Shown here one piece after another: positions 9,194-19,208 of a DNA stretch of 64,000 bases (positions are counted from its first letter, which is position 1; each line of letters begins with the position of its first letter). This DNA is from Bacteroidia bacterium. Lineage in GTDB: Bacteria > Bacteroidota > Bacteroidia > Bacteroidales > Azobacteroidaceae. The position numbers were made by a program, and so were the translations under genes. Location of the stretch: assembly GCA_025996895.1 (NCBI GenBank), contig BNTW01000002.1, positions 1-64,000 on the forward strand, read 5' to 3'. Under the pieces are notes generated by a model. It searched no databases. It was given only the letters and a program-made list of their open reading frames with translations, and was not told the origin of the DNA.

Positions 9194-9799
9194 TTAAAAT
9201 GCCAGCGATAATTGCTTGTCTTCCGGCAAAAGCGTGAAGCTCATGCGGTGATAAGGCGTAGTTCCAAATTGTTTGATACCTTTGCGGTGTTTCGGAGTAG
9301 GATAGCCTTTGTTTTGGGTCCAATCATAGAGCGGAAATTCTTCGTGCAGGCGAAGCATATATTCATCGCGGTGCGTTTTGGCCAGCACAGAAGCGGCAGC
9401 AATCGACAAATATTTTCCGTCACCTTTGATAATCGTAGTATGCGGAATATCGTTGTATTTTTTAAAACGATTGCCGTCAATGAGCAGATGTTGCGGACGG
9501 ATTTTCAATTGGTCTAATGCGCGGTGCATTGCCAAAAACGAAGCGTTGAGTATATTGATTGTATCAATTTCTTTGGTCGACACAATGCCGACCGCCCAAG
9601 CCAATGCCTCTTTTTCAATCACCGGACGCAATTCGTCGCGCTGTTTTTCAGTCAGTTGCTTGGAATCGTTGAGCGTTTCACAAACGAAATCCGGCGGAAG
9701 AATCACCGCCGCTGCAAAAACGGCTCCGGCAAGGCAACCCCGGCCGGCTTCGTCGCAACCGGCTTCAATCGAGTCTTTATTAAAGTAGGGTAGGAGCAT
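9194..9799 (-). CDS. rnhB: Ribonuclease HII
   Basis: Cuts RNA embedded in DNA duplexes, including single ribonucleotides. The active-site pattern D-E-A-G-R-G (residues about 16-21) and the later LIDGN and [12 protein letters not shown] motifs are all present; 201 residues is normal. It is the last gene of the leftward unit that begins with the suf genes, with its start only two bases from the sufS stop. Confidence 0.95.
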   Translation of the reverse strand: MLLPYFNKDSIEAGCDEAGRGCLAGAVFAAAVILPPDFVCETLNDSKQLTEKQRDELRPVIEKEALAWAVGIVSTKEIDTINILNASFLAMHRALDQLKIRPQHLLIDGNRFKKYNDIPHTTIIKGDGKYLSIAAASVLAKTHRDEYMLRLHEEFPLYDWTQNKGYPTPKHRKGIKQFGTTPYHRMSFTLLPEDKQLSLAF

Positions 9800-9800
9800 A

Positions 9801-11027
9801 TTAAAACATCTTGGCGACCCGTTCTATTCCTGCAATCAATGCATCGATTTCTTCTTCGGTGTTATAAAACGCCAGCGAGGCGCGGATTGTGCCTTCAATC
9901 CCCAGAGCGTCCATGAGCGGTTGGGCGCAATGATGGCCGGTGCGCACGGCAATGCCCAGACGGTCGAGTAACATGCCCATATCATAGGGGTGAATGCCGC
10001 CAACGAGGAAAGAAATCACAGGAGCTTTCTTGTCGGAAGTTCCGAAAATCTGCATACCGGGGATTTGCAATAATTTTTCCGTCGCATAGCGAAGCAACCG
10101 GTCTTCGCGCTTGCGGATATTATTTAACCCCAAATTTTCGATGTAGCGGATGGCTTCGCCCAAAGCCGTTGAGCCGACATAATCGGGCGTTCCCGCTTCA
10201 AATTTAAACGGCAATTCGTTGAAAGTCGTTTTCTCAAACGAAACGTGCGCAATCATTTCGCCACCACCCTGATACGGAGGCAGTTTGTCGAGCCACGTTT
10301 CTTTGCCGTACAATACGCCTATGCCGGTCGGACCATACATTTTGTGCGAGGAAAAAACCATAAAATCACAATCCAACGCCTGAACGTTTATTGCCTCGTG
10401 TTGAACGGATTGCGCCGCATCAATCAATACCGGAACATTGTAATTATGCGCCAAACGGATAATGTCGGCAACCGGATTGACCGTTCCCAAAACATTGGAA
10501 ACGTGCGTGAGCGAAAGCAGTTTGGTTTTAGACGAAATCAGTTCTTCGATGTCTTCCAGACGGATTTCACCTTTTTCAGTGAAAGGCACAACTTTTAATT
10601 GCACGCCCATAATGTCGCGCTGGATTTGCCAGGGGACAATATTCGCGTGGTGTTCCATCGCTGTAAGAATGATTTCGTCGCCCGCTTTGCACTGCGAACG
10701 GCAAAAACTGCTTGCTACCAGATTGATAGAGCCGGTCGTCCCGCTCGTAAAAATAATTTCGCGCGAATGCGCCGCGCCGATATAGCGTTGAACGGTTTTA
10801 CGAGCTTCCTCGTGCGCTTCGGTCGCCAGCTGGCTCAAATGATGTACGCCCCGGTGAATGTTCGCATTGATAGTCGAATACACTTCGTCTATTTTCCGGA
10901 TTACTTGTATGGGTTTTTGCGTAGTAGCGGCATTGTCCAAATAAATCAGCGGTTTTCCATACACTTCCTGCGAAAGTATGGGAAAATCCTTACGGATGTT
11001 TTTTATGTCTAAATCGGATTCGTCCAT
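9801..11027 (-). CDS. sufS: Cysteine desulfurase SufS
   Basis: PLP enzyme that moves sulfur from cysteine to the SUF Fe-S assembly machinery. The PLP lysine lies in [17 protein letters not shown] and the catalytic Cys (residue 367) in RTGHHCAQP, both typical of group II desulfurases. Length 408. It follows sufD by 16 bases. The window holds a second, longer desulfurase (19209) tied to an encapsulin, so the two probably serve different sulfur sinks. Confidence 0.95.
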   Translation of the reverse strand: MDESDLDIKNIRKDFPILSQEVYGKPLIYLDNAATTQKPIQVIRKIDEVYSTINANIHRGVHHLSQLATEAHEEARKTVQRYIGAAHSREIIFTSGTTGSINLVASSFCRSQCKAGDEIILTAMEHHANIVPWQIQRDIMGVQLKVVPFTEKGEIRLEDIEELISSKTKLLSLTHVSNVLGTVNPVADIIRLAHNYNVPVLIDAAQSVQHEAINVQALDCDFMVFSSHKMYGPTGIGVLYGKETWLDKLPPYQGGGEMIAHVSFEKTTFNELPFKFEAGTPDYVGSTALGEAIRYIENLGLNNIRKREDRLLRYATEKLLQIPGMQIFGTSDKKAPVISFLVGGIHPYDMGMLLDRLGIAVRTGHHCAQPLMDALGIEGTIRASLAFYNTEEEIDALIAGIERVAKMF

Positions 11028-11043
11028 GATTTTAATTTTTCGT

Positions 11044-12369
11044 TTAAATACAAGCCTGACAACGGATTTCTTCGCCTCGAAAACGTTTTTCGACCAGCAA
11101 TTTCAGGCGGTCTTTCAAACTTTCGATACGGATTTGTTGAAGGACATCAGCGGTAAAAGCAAATTTCAGCAGCAAAATGGCTTCCGCTTCGGGAATGCCA
11201 CGCGAGCGCAGGTAAAATAAAGCGTTTTCGTCCAACTGTCCGGTGGTCATTCCGTGCGAACATTTGACGTCGTCGGCAAAGATTTCCAATTGCGGTTTGG
11301 AATACATTCGGCACGCATTGCTGCTCAACAAGTTACGGTTATTTTGATAGGCTTCCGTCTTTTGAGCATTCGGGGCAACAATAATTCGTCCGTCGAACGC
11401 GCCTATCGCATTTTCGTCCAAAACATATTTAAACAGTTCTTTGCTTCGTCCGTTCGGAACATGGTGCTGAACGAGTGTGAAATTGTCGATTTGCTGCCGG
11501 TCGTCGGCAATTGCCATACCGTTCAAATGGATTTCGGCATGTTCGCCGTTCAAATCCACATAGCAGTTGTTGCGCGTGATGCCGTTGCTCAACGTGATGC
11601 CATTCAGCATAACGGTCGAAGAAGTTTCTTGCCTGATAAAAAGATGGCTCAGGCGGACGTTTTTTTTACTGCTTTCTTCCAGTTCGTACAAGTCGAAAAC
11701 GGCATTTTCCCCGACATAAACCTCCGACACTTGCGTACCCGCAAATGCTGTATTTTCTTCCGCCGTATGGTCGCAAATTAATAATTTGGCTTGTGCACCC
11801 GCTTCAAGGATAATCAAAATCCGCCGGTTAGCTAAAGCGTCAATCGTACCGACAAACAAGTTGGTCAGTTGCAACGGCTTGTCAATCAATCTATTTTCGG
11901 GAACATACAACACATATCCATCCTGAACGAAAGCCGTATTGAAAGCCGTCAATCCATTCCCTTTTTCGTTTGCTTGCCGGTTGTAATATTTCAAAAACAC
12001 ATCCGGATATTGTTCGGCAAAGCGGTTGAGGCTTCCGGCAAAAACGCCGCCGGGCAACGGATTTTTCGCTGCTTCCTCATAAAAATATCCGTTTATTAAA
12101 AAATATCCGTAGGAATTGAGGTGCGGAAGATTGCAATGAAATGTTCGGCGCGGGTCAATTTTAATGGTTGAGCGGTCTAAATAAAAACCGTAATCCGCTT
12201 TCAAACAATTAGTTACGTCCGTATGCCGGTAATCTTCCGAAGGAAAAGCAGGAAACCCCTCCTTCCGAAACGTTTCAAACGCCTTTTCGCGAAAGGAATT
12301 TACTAAAGAAGCACAGTCTGCTTCAATCTTCTGCCGTTGCGAGTTGAAAAAATCAATATATTGCGTCAT
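11044..12369 (-). CDS. sufD: Fe-S cluster assembly protein SufD
   Basis: Scaffold subunit of the SufBCD complex, which assembles iron-sulfur clusters. The C-terminal SufBD beta-helix region is recognisable (VSEVYVGENAVFDLYELEES, VKCSHGMTTGQLDENALFYLRSRG with the conserved His). At 441 residues it fits SufD rather than SufB. It starts on the last base of sufC (one-base overlap), so the two are translationally coupled. Confidence 0.93.
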   Translation of the reverse strand: MTQYIDFFNSQRQKIEADCASLVNSFREKAFETFRKEGFPAFPSEDYRHTDVTNCLKADYGFYLDRSTIKIDPRRTFHCNLPHLNSYGYFLINGYFYEEAAKNPLPGGVFAGSLNRFAEQYPDVFLKYYNRQANEKGNGLTAFNTAFVQDGYVLYVPENRLIDKPLQLTNLFVGTIDALANRRILIILEAGAQAKLLICDHTAEENTAFAGTQVSEVYVGENAVFDLYELEESSKKNVRLSHLFIRQETSSTVMLNGITLSNGITRNNCYVDLNGEHAEIHLNGMAIADDRQQIDNFTLVQHHVPNGRSKELFKYVLDENAIGAFDGRIIVAPNAQKTEAYQNNRNLLSSNACRMYSKPQLEIFADDVKCSHGMTTGQLDENALFYLRSRGIPEAEAILLLKFAFTADVLQQIRIESLKDRLKLLVEKRFRGEEIRCQACI

Positions 12370-13106
12370 TATTTCAGCCAGTCATATCCTTTTTCTTCCA
12401 ATTCCAATGCCAACTCCGGACCGCCGGTTTTAATGATTTGTCCATTGTAAAGCACATGCACTACGTCGGGACGAATGTAATCGAGCAGACGCTGGTAGTG
12501 CGTGATAACAATGCTTGCCTTATCGGGACGCTTCAACTGATTGACGCCATTTGCCACAATGCGCAACGCATCGATGTCTAAACCGCTGTCGGTTTCGTCC
12601 AAAATAGCCAATTTCGGATCCAACATTGCCATTTGAAAGATTTCGTTGCGTTTCTTTTCCCCGCCCGAAAAACCTTCATTGACCGATCGGTTGACCAAAC
12701 CTTTGTCCAATTCCACAATTGATTGCTTTTCCCGCATCAACTTGAGAAACTCGCCTGCATTGAGCGGATTTTCACCCTTGCATTTCCGGTGTTCATTGAC
12801 GGCAGTACGCATGAAATTGACCATGCTCACACCCGGAATTTCTACCGGATATTGGAAACTCAGGAAAAGTCCCAGACAAGAACGTTGTTCGGGCGAAAGT
12901 TCCAGCAAGTTTTGTCCTTCAAAGGTTACTGCGCCCGATGTTACTTCAAACGCGGGATTTCCCACTAAAACAGCCGAGAGCGTGCTTTTACCCGAGCCGT
13001 TCGGTCCCATGATGGCATGCACTTCACCCGCATTGACTTGCAGGCTTAACCCTTTCAATATCTCCCTGCCATTGATTGAGGCGTGTAAGTCTTTGATTAC
13101 TAACAT
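12369..13106 (-). CDS. sufC: Fe-S cluster assembly ATPase SufC
   Basis: ABC-type ATPase of the SufBCD complex. Walker A GPNGSGKST, the signature FSGGEKKRNEI and Walker B LAILDETDSGLDIDAL are visible. The ATG at 13106 is chosen because it sits one base after the stop of the upstream protease gene and gives the usual N-terminus MLVIKDL; an earlier Met at 13118 would overlap that gene. No sufB precedes it, although sufB-C-D-S is the common order in this phylum. Confidence 0.94.
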   Translation of the reverse strand: MLVIKDLHASINGREILKGLSLQVNAGEVHAIMGPNGSGKSTLSAVLVGNPAFEVTSGAVTFEGQNLLELSPEQRSCLGLFLSFQYPVEIPGVSMVNFMRTAVNEHRKCKGENPLNAGEFLKLMREKQSIVELDKGLVNRSVNEGFSGGEKKRNEIFQMAMLDPKLAILDETDSGLDIDALRIVANGVNQLKRPDKASIVITHYQRLLDYIRPDVVHVLYNGQIIKTGGPELALELEEKGYDWLK

Positions 13107-13107
13107 A

Positions 13108-14781
13108 CTATTTTCCAAGTAATTTATTATATAAAGCCGTGTTTTCGATAATTGAAACTGCTTTTGTCAATGGCTCGTTATCCTCATTAATGATTTGATA
13201 ATATTCGTTCATATTCCACACATCGCGCGCTATCAATGCCTTGATTTGCAGTTTAATCAACGATTCAGATTGCTCAAATTGCTTCCTGTCGTCGGCAGTC
13301 AGCACTTCGGACGTGCGTTTGGGCGTTTCTGTGTCCTTTTTCGTGTCGGAAAACAACATTTTCGTATCAATCATTTCAAATTTTTCGTTTTTGAACAAAT
13401 CCAATAAATTGTTCAACATCGCGTCGGTTATGTTGAATTGTGATTTGAACGATGCAAAATCTTTGTATTGCTTCTGAAGCGACGCGCGGTTGGCGTCGAT
13501 GTAGTTCATCACATATTTATACAACACGCCCGACGCATTCAGCGAACGGTGCATATCCGTATAACGAGTTGTATCGATAGGTACGAAATAATCGGGCATA
13601 ATTCCGCCGCCGCCATAAACGACACGGTGATTGACTAAGGTATTGTATTTCAACGAATCGGGAAAATGAATGCTGTCCGCGCTAATCATTTCGCCCCGGT
13701 TGTAGCGATTAATCACTTCCATATTATACGATTCGGTGTCGCCGTTTTGATACGGCTTTTGAATCGAGCGACCGGTGGGTGTGTAATAGCGAGCCGTTGT
13801 CAATTTAATCATTGAGCCGTCGAAAAGCGGAATAGGACGCTGCACTAATGCTTTTCCGAACGTTCTACGACCGACCACCACTGCTCTGTCCCAATCCTGC
13901 AACGCGCCGGTAACGATTTCACTCGCTGAAGCTGACGATTCATTGACCAAAACCATTACTTTGCCGTCTTCAAATGTGCCGCGCAGGCTTGCATAAGCGT
14001 CTTCACGCCGTTGATGCGCCCCTTCGGTATAAACAATCAGATTTCCGCGTTTCAGAAATTCGTTTGTAATTTCGATAGCGGCGGTCAAATAGCCTCCGCC
14101 GTTGTCTTGCAAATCCAAAATCAGGTTTTTCATGCCTTTCGCCTGCAATTCGCTCAAAGCCGCTTTAAATTCGTCGTAAGTGGTTGCAGCAAAACGGTTT
14201 AATTTGATATATCCGGTTTCTTTATTCAGCATATACGAAGCGTCCAAACTGTAAATGGGAATTTTGTCGCGCACAATCCGGAACGGAATCAGATTCGGAT
14301 TATTTCCGCGTTGGATTTTTATATTCACGATTGTACCTTTTGGGCCACGTAGCCGCGACATCACGTCGGCATTTTTCATTTTCACGCCTGCAATTGTTGT
14401 ATCATTCACTTGAATAATACGGTCACCTGCTGTGACACCTACTTTTTCGGACGGCCCGCCCGGAATAACCTGAACAATATAAAGCGTATCCGTCAACATA
14501 TTAAACTGAACGCCGATACCATCGAAATTGCCCTGTAAAGGCTCGTTCATTTCCTTGACTTCCTGCGGATTGAGATACCCCGAATGCGGGTCTAACTTTT
14601 GCAGTAATGCGACAATAGCATCTTCAGCCAATTTATCTTTGTTGAGCGTATCCACATACATATTTTCGATAGCCGCAATGGCTGTGCTTACCTTGCGAAT
14701 GGAGGAGTCGTTAAAGCCTTGACCATACGAGCAGGAAACCAAAAAGGAGGATAAAAAAAGCGGTAAAAAGAAATTTTTCAT
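13108..14781 (-). CDS. S41 family C-terminal processing peptidase
   Basis: Periplasmic serine protease of the CtpA/Prc type. It has an N-terminal signal peptide with a possible lipobox (SFLVSCSYG), a PDZ domain (about residues 85-165, GIGVQF and PGGPSEKVGV), and the S41 catalytic region with the nucleophile in NESSASASEIV and the Lys of GKALVQ. Length 557. It probably trims envelope proteins. The next gene, sufC, starts one base after its stop. Confidence 0.92.
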   Translation of the reverse strand: MKNFFLPLFLSSFLVSCSYGQGFNDSSIRKVSTAIAAIENMYVDTLNKDKLAEDAIVALLQKLDPHSGYLNPQEVKEMNEPLQGNFDGIGVQFNMLTDTLYIVQVIPGGPSEKVGVTAGDRIIQVNDTTIAGVKMKNADVMSRLRGPKGTIVNIKIQRGNNPNLIPFRIVRDKIPIYSLDASYMLNKETGYIKLNRFAATTYDEFKAALSELQAKGMKNLILDLQDNGGGYLTAAIEITNEFLKRGNLIVYTEGAHQRREDAYASLRGTFEDGKVMVLVNESSASASEIVTGALQDWDRAVVVGRRTFGKALVQRPIPLFDGSMIKLTTARYYTPTGRSIQKPYQNGDTESYNMEVINRYNRGEMISADSIHFPDSLKYNTLVNHRVVYGGGGIMPDYFVPIDTTRYTDMHRSLNASGVLYKYVMNYIDANRASLQKQYKDFASFKSQFNITDAMLNNLLDLFKNEKFEMIDTKMLFSDTKKDTETPKRTSEVLTADDRKQFEQSESLIKLQIKALIARDVWNMNEYYQIINEDNEPLTKAVSIIENTALYNKLLGK

Positions 14782-14799
14782 TATCTAATTATTTATAAA

Positions 14800-15279
14800 T
14801 CATTTATTTAACTTCAAGTTTAACGGAACAAAATAGGAAACATCTTTTCCATACGACAATAGTTCGCGTACAATCGATGAGCTGATATGCGTATGTTCAG
14901 GCTCGGTGAAAAGCACAAACGTTTCGATACCGGAAATGATGCGATTGACGTCCGCGATATTTTTTTCGTATTCAAAATCATTGACCGAGCGAATGCCGCG
15001 CAGGATAAACCTTGCACCGACTTTTTGGGCAAAATCGACGGTCAGGCAGTCGTACGATTGCACGGAAACTGCCGGATTTTGCGCGAAAAATTCGGAAACC
15101 ATCGCTATTCGTTCTTCCAGCGAGAAAAAAGTTTTTTTATTCGGATTGACACCAATAGCAATAATAATCTCATCGACCAACTGCAACCCGCGCTCAATCA
15201 GCGACAAATGCCCAATCGTGAATGGATCGAACGTGCCGGGGAAAATCGCGATTTTTCGTGTATTTTTGACTGTTTCCAT
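14800..15279 (-). CDS. coaD: Phosphopantetheine adenylyltransferase
   Basis: Adenylates 4'-phosphopantetheine in coenzyme A synthesis. The nucleotidyltransferase motif FPGTFDPFTIGH (residues about 14-25) and the RGIRSVNDFEYE and SSSIVREL segments are diagnostic; length 159. It ends 18 bases before the S41 protease start. The usual Bacteroidales neighbour parE lies upstream, separated here by an inserted AbiE-like pair. Confidence 0.95.
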   Translation of the reverse strand: METVKNTRKIAIFPGTFDPFTIGHLSLIERGLQLVDEIIIAIGVNPNKKTFFSLEERIAMVSEFFAQNPAVSVQSYDCLTVDFAQKVGARFILRGIRSVNDFEYEKNIADVNRIISGIETFVLFTEPEHTHISSSIVRELLSYGKDVSYFVPLNLKLNK

Positions 15280-15331
15280 AAAAGCGCAAAATTACTACAT
15301 TTTTTTGATTAATACGGATTTTATTTATAAC

Positions 15332-15700
15332 TCAATCGTTTTTCAAGTGTTTAATCATAAAAGTTTCGATTTCTTTTGGTGAAATTTTGTATTTGGGCTG
15401 CAAATTTTCAAAGTCGATATTAGGCTTAAATCTTTCAGAATTTGCGAGCATGCCAATCAAATTTTTACTTTTCAAATGATGTCGCGAATATTTTAAAGCA
15501 TTTTTGATTTTATCTATTTCAATTTTCGGATTATCGTTTTTTGTTTGTTTCCATTGCATAAAATCCAAATCTTCGCTCAAACGGTGCTTTATCTGCAACG
15601 AAAGCGCAGTACCGCCAACCAGAAAATAAGATTTAACAAAATCCATTTTAGAAATAGATTCAATCACTTTCAATGTTTTTTCAACCAATGCTTCTTTCAT
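15332..15700 (-). CDS. Short AbiEii/AbiGii-type nucleotidyltransferase (toxin-like)
   Basis: The motif GGTALSLQIKHRLSEDLDF (near residues 29-47) is the nucleotidyltransferase signature of AbiEii-type toxins, which in characterised systems act by nucleotide transfer to tRNA. At 122 residues it is much shorter than a usual AbiEii protein (over 200), so it may be a minimal or truncated version. It overlaps its upstream partner by 20 bases, as expected for a toxin-antitoxin-like pair. Function inferred from family only. Confidence 0.65.
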   Translation of the reverse strand: MKEALVEKTLKVIESISKMDFVKSYFLVGGTALSLQIKHRLSEDLDFMQWKQTKNDNPKIEIDKIKNALKYSRHHLKSKNLIGMLANSERFKPNIDFENLQPKYKISPKEIETFMIKHLKND

Positions 15701-16037
15701 ATCGTTTGTTTAATTGTCTTGTTTCCATAGACTTAACATATTGTCTTGGATTTTTAGCGCCAAAATAAAGCAAAGCAAAGCAAAGATTCATCGAAATCAG
15801 AAAATCGCCTTGCGGCACAAGTTCTTCGAGCCAAACCTGCTTAATGAACTTCTTCGGAAAAATTTGAAAAAGATAATTTATATCGTTCAAATCCAAATGA
15901 ATAAGCGAATATTTTATCAAATTCCAATCGGAAAGATTTTGGCACGACGATTTTTCAAACGACCAAAAGGCATGTTCCTGCTTTAACCGTTTTTCCAGAT
16001 GGTTGCGTATATCGTCTTTTGTCTGCATCTTAAACAA
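15681..16037 (-). CDS. Small protein paired with the AbiEii-like gene (possible antitoxin)
   Basis: A protein of 115-118 residues (start at 16037 or 16028) rich in aromatic and charged residues, with W-S-F-E, the block [20 protein letters not shown] and then VWLEELVPQ. This resembles the small DUF6922-like proteins found before AbiEii-type genes in Bacteroidetes, though I cannot confirm the family without a search. It overlaps both parE (8 bases) and the toxin-like gene (20 bases), which suggests the pair is transcribed with parE. Confidence 0.55.
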   Translation of the reverse strand: MFKMQTKDDIRNHLEKRLKQEHAFWSFEKSSCQNLSDWNLIKYSLIHLDLNDINYLFQIFPKKFIKQVWLEELVPQGDFLISMNLCFALLYFGAKNPRQYVKSMETRQLNKRYERSIG

Positions 16038-17868
16038 TATCTTCCTCCACTACCAGATTGTTGATAATAAAATTCTGCCGTTCCATCGTGTTTTTGCCCA
16101 TGTAAAATTCCAACATTTCCTTTACGGCGTCGGATTTTTTCATGGTAACCGGGTCTAAACGAATGTCTTTGCCGATAAAATGCTTAAATTCGACAGGAGA
16201 AATCTCGCCCAAACCTTTGAAGCGAGTAATTTCGGGATTGGGACCCAGCTTTTCAATCGCTTTCAACCGCTCTTCTTCCGTATAGCAATAAATCGTTTCT
16301 TTCTTGTTGCGCACACGAAAAAGCGGTGTTTGCAGGATAAAAACGTGATTGTTCTTGATCAAATCTGGGAAAAACTGCAGAAAAAACGTGATAATCAACA
16401 GCCTGATGTGCATACCATCGACGTCGGCATCGGTAGCGATAATCACCTTATTATAACGCAATGTTTCCAAACCGTCTTCAATATCCAACGCAGCCTGCAA
16501 CAAGTTAAATTCTTCGTTTTCATACACAATTTTCTTGGTTAAACCGAAGGTATTCAACGGCTTACCGCGCAGACTAAAAACAGCTTGGTAATTGGGGTCA
16601 CGGCTTTGCGTAATCGAGCCGCTGGCCGAATCGCCTTCCGTAATGAAAATGCAGGTTTCTTCCCGCAGGTCATTTTTTGCTTCGGAATAATGAAGCCGGC
16701 AGTCGCGCAATTTCTTATTGTGCAGGTTTGCTTTTTTCGCCCGCTCTTTCGCTAATTTCGTAACACCTGCAATCGCTTTCCGCTCTTTTTCGGAGTCGGT
16801 AATCTTTTTGAGTAGAATATCCGATGTTTCGGAATTTTTATGCAAATAATTATCCAGCTCTTTTTTGACAAAATCGGCGATAAATTTCGTCACCGTCGGA
16901 CCGTCGGGACCCATATCTTTTGAGCCTAATTTGGTTTTTGTCTGGGACTCAAATACCGGCTCTTCCACTTTCACCGCAATCGCCGCCGTGATACCCATTC
17001 GAATATCCGAATACTCAAAATTTTTATTATAATATTCCTTAATAACTCGCGAAAGGGTCTCGCGAAAGGCCGACAAATGCGTTCCACCCTGCGTGGTGTA
17101 TTGTCCGTTCACAAACGAATAATATTCTTCCCCATATTGGTGGGCGTGCGTAATCGCAATTTCGATGTCCGTTCCTTGCAAATGAATAATCGGATACAGC
17201 GGCTCAGACGTCATATTTTCGTTCAATAAATCGATCAATCCGTTTTTGGAAAAGAATTTTTTCCCGTTGTAATTAATCGTCAAACCCGAATTCAGAAAAA
17301 CATAATTTTTCAGCAAGATTTCGACATATTCGTCTTTGAATCGATAATTCGGAAAAATTTCTTCGTCCGGGATAAAATTGATCAGCGTGCCGTTTGGCTC
17401 GCCCGAAGCCGTAATGTCCGGATTTTCGATGATGTGCGCCCGCTGATATTCCACAGATTTGGTTTCGCCGTCGCGGAAGCTCTGCACCAGCATATAAGAC
17501 GACAGCGCATTGACCGCTTTAATCCCCACACCATTCATACCGACTGATTTTTTGAACGCTTTGGAGTCGTATTTTCCGCCGGTATTCATTTGGGAAGACA
17601 CATCAACCACTTTTCCGAGCGGAATTCCGCGCCCATAATCGCGCACGGTAACAACGCCCGCGTCAATCGTGATGTCGATAGATTTGCCGAAGCCCATCAT
17701 GTATTCGTCCATCGCGTTGTCCAAAACCTCTTTCAGCAGGACATAAATGCCGTCGTCGGCAAAATTACCGTCGCCTAACTTTCCTATGTACATTCCCGGG
17801 CGGAGACGGATATGTTCCCACCACTCCAGTTTGACAATATTGGTTTCGTCGTATTTTACTTCAGCCAT
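16030..17868 (-). CDS. parE: DNA topoisomerase IV subunit B (type IIA, GyrB/ParE family)
   Basis: ATPase subunit of a type IIA topoisomerase. The GHKL ATPase motifs ([30 protein letters not shown]) and the TOPRIM motifs ([10 protein letters not shown] and [10 protein letters not shown]) are all seen. At 612 residues and without an extra TOPRIM insert it fits the ParE form of Bacteroidetes better than GyrB. The start at 17868 (MAEVKYDE) is preferred over an upstream Met because homologues begin there. Confidence 0.88.
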   Translation of the reverse strand: MAEVKYDETNIVKLEWWEHIRLRPGMYIGKLGDGNFADDGIYVLLKEVLDNAMDEYMMGFGKSIDITIDAGVVTVRDYGRGIPLGKVVDVSSQMNTGGKYDSKAFKKSVGMNGVGIKAVNALSSYMLVQSFRDGETKSVEYQRAHIIENPDITASGEPNGTLINFIPDEEIFPNYRFKDEYVEILLKNYVFLNSGLTINYNGKKFFSKNGLIDLLNENMTSEPLYPIIHLQGTDIEIAITHAHQYGEEYYSFVNGQYTTQGGTHLSAFRETLSRVIKEYYNKNFEYSDIRMGITAAIAVKVEEPVFESQTKTKLGSKDMGPDGPTVTKFIADFVKKELDNYLHKNSETSDILLKKITDSEKERKAIAGVTKLAKERAKKANLHNKKLRDCRLHYSEAKNDLREETCIFITEGDSASGSITQSRDPNYQAVFSLRGKPLNTFGLTKKIVYENEEFNLLQAALDIEDGLETLRYNKVIIATDADVDGMHIRLLIITFFLQFFPDLIKNNHVFILQTPLFRVRNKKETIYCYTEEERLKAIEKLGPNPEITRFKGLGEISPVEFKHFIGKDIRLDPVTMKKSDAVKEMLEFYMGKNTMERQNFIINNLVVEEDIV

Positions 17869-17884
17869 AATCATTTTTGAGGCA

Positions 17885-17892
17885 CAAAAATA
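17885..17892 (-). promoter_or_regulatory. Possible -7 element (TATTTTTG) for parE
   Basis: Fits TAnnTTTG 17 bases upstream of the chosen parE start; no clear -33 element. Confidence 0.3.
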
Positions 17893-17984
17893 CATGAAAT
17901 TTTCGGGAAATTAAAATGAGTTGGAATTATTATTCTCGCCAATTTTCTCCATAATAACTTGATTATAGCACATAAGTTCCGGTA

Positions 17985-19118
17985 TCATCGTGCTAATTTT
18001 TTGATAAACGCCCTTCTTGTCCGCACGTGTTTGGTATCAAAATACTCCCATTGCGATTGTACTTTCGTGTTCAACTCCAATTCGGGATTGCTTTCGGCAT
18101 ATTTATAGCCGATTTTGTTGAATATCGGAATTAAATCGTAAAACAACAACGCATTCACACCTTTGTTTTGATATTCGGGAAGCACGCCCATAATGTATAA
18201 ATCGACCACATCGCCTTTGCCGTACAATGCTTTGAGTAACGGTATCCAACCGAAAGGCAACAAATACCCTTTGGCTTTTTTCAACGCTTTCGACAAACTT
18301 GGCAGTGTAATGGCCAACCCCACTACCGCATCGTCTTCTTCCCTGACAATCAGCGTGATCAATTCCAACCGCAACATCGGAATATACATCTTTATGTAGT
18401 AGTCGATTTGCTTGGGCGAAAGTTCCGAATAACCATACAACGGTTTGTAGGCTTCGTTCCAAAGCTGGAAAATCTTTTTGGCATAAGGCCAAATATCTTT
18501 TATCCGCTTGAATTTCTTGATTTTAAGTCCGTATTTCTGCATGACGATTTCGGAAATCCGCTTGTGCTTTTCGGGAACTTCCTTTGGCATTTGAATTTGA
18601 AATTCGTGCCAATCCTGGTCTTTCACATATCCTAATCGCGCCAAATGTTCCTGATAATACGGAAAACTGTAGGCGGTAGCCATTGTTCCGGGAAGGTCGA
18701 AACCCCAGACCAACAAACCTTCGTGGTCTAAATCGGTAAATCCCAGCGGTCCCTGAATGCCGTTCATGCCTTTATTTACCGCCCATTTTTCTACTGCATC
18801 AAACAAAGCATCGGAAACTTCCGGGTCGTCAATAAAATCCATAAAACTAAAACGTGCATATTTTTGATTCCATGTTTCGTTAGCACGGTGATTGATAATG
18901 CCGGCAATTCTGCCGACGATTTCGTTCCCTTTATATGCCAAAAAATAAATGGCTTCGCTGAATTCAAATGCCGGATTACGGTCTTTGTCCAGCGTCATTA
19001 ACTCGTCTTCTACTAATCCGGGTACGTGATACGAATTCCCTTCGTACAATTTAATGTTAAAAGTGATGAATTTTTTGAGGTCAGCCTTAGCAGTTATTTC
19101 CTGAATAATTATAGCCAT
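17985..19118 (-). CDS. GNAT-superfamily acetyltransferase-like protein
   Basis: A 377-residue cytoplasmic protein with GNAT features: an N-terminal region with FLAYKGNEIVGRIAGIINH and a C-terminal fold with LYIMGVLPEYQNKGVNALLFYDL resembling the acetyl-CoA loop. A central block contains GIQGPLGFTDLDHEGLLVWG. This two-part architecture is widespread in Bacteroidetes as an uncharacterised acetyltransferase family. Substrate unknown. It stands alone between parE and the sulfur operon. Confidence 0.7.
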   Translation of the reverse strand: MAIIIQEITAKADLKKFITFNIKLYEGNSYHVPGLVEDELMTLDKDRNPAFEFSEAIYFLAYKGNEIVGRIAGIINHRANETWNQKYARFSFMDFIDDPEVSDALFDAVEKWAVNKGMNGIQGPLGFTDLDHEGLLVWGFDLPGTMATAYSFPYYQEHLARLGYVKDQDWHEFQIQMPKEVPEKHKRISEIVMQKYGLKIKKFKRIKDIWPYAKKIFQLWNEAYKPLYGYSELSPKQIDYYIKMYIPMLRLELITLIVREEDDAVVGLAITLPSLSKALKKAKGYLLPFGWIPLLKALYGKGDVVDLYIMGVLPEYQNKGVNALLFYDLIPIFNKIGYKYAESNPELELNTKVQSQWEYFDTKHVRTRRAFIKKLAR

Positions 19119-19208
19119 TTATTTATTGAGTTATTAAATTTGTGTACATTTCTAACAGACAAAAGTAGTAAAAAGTTCACAAACAACCACTCCCTTTGCC
19201 GGAATTTC

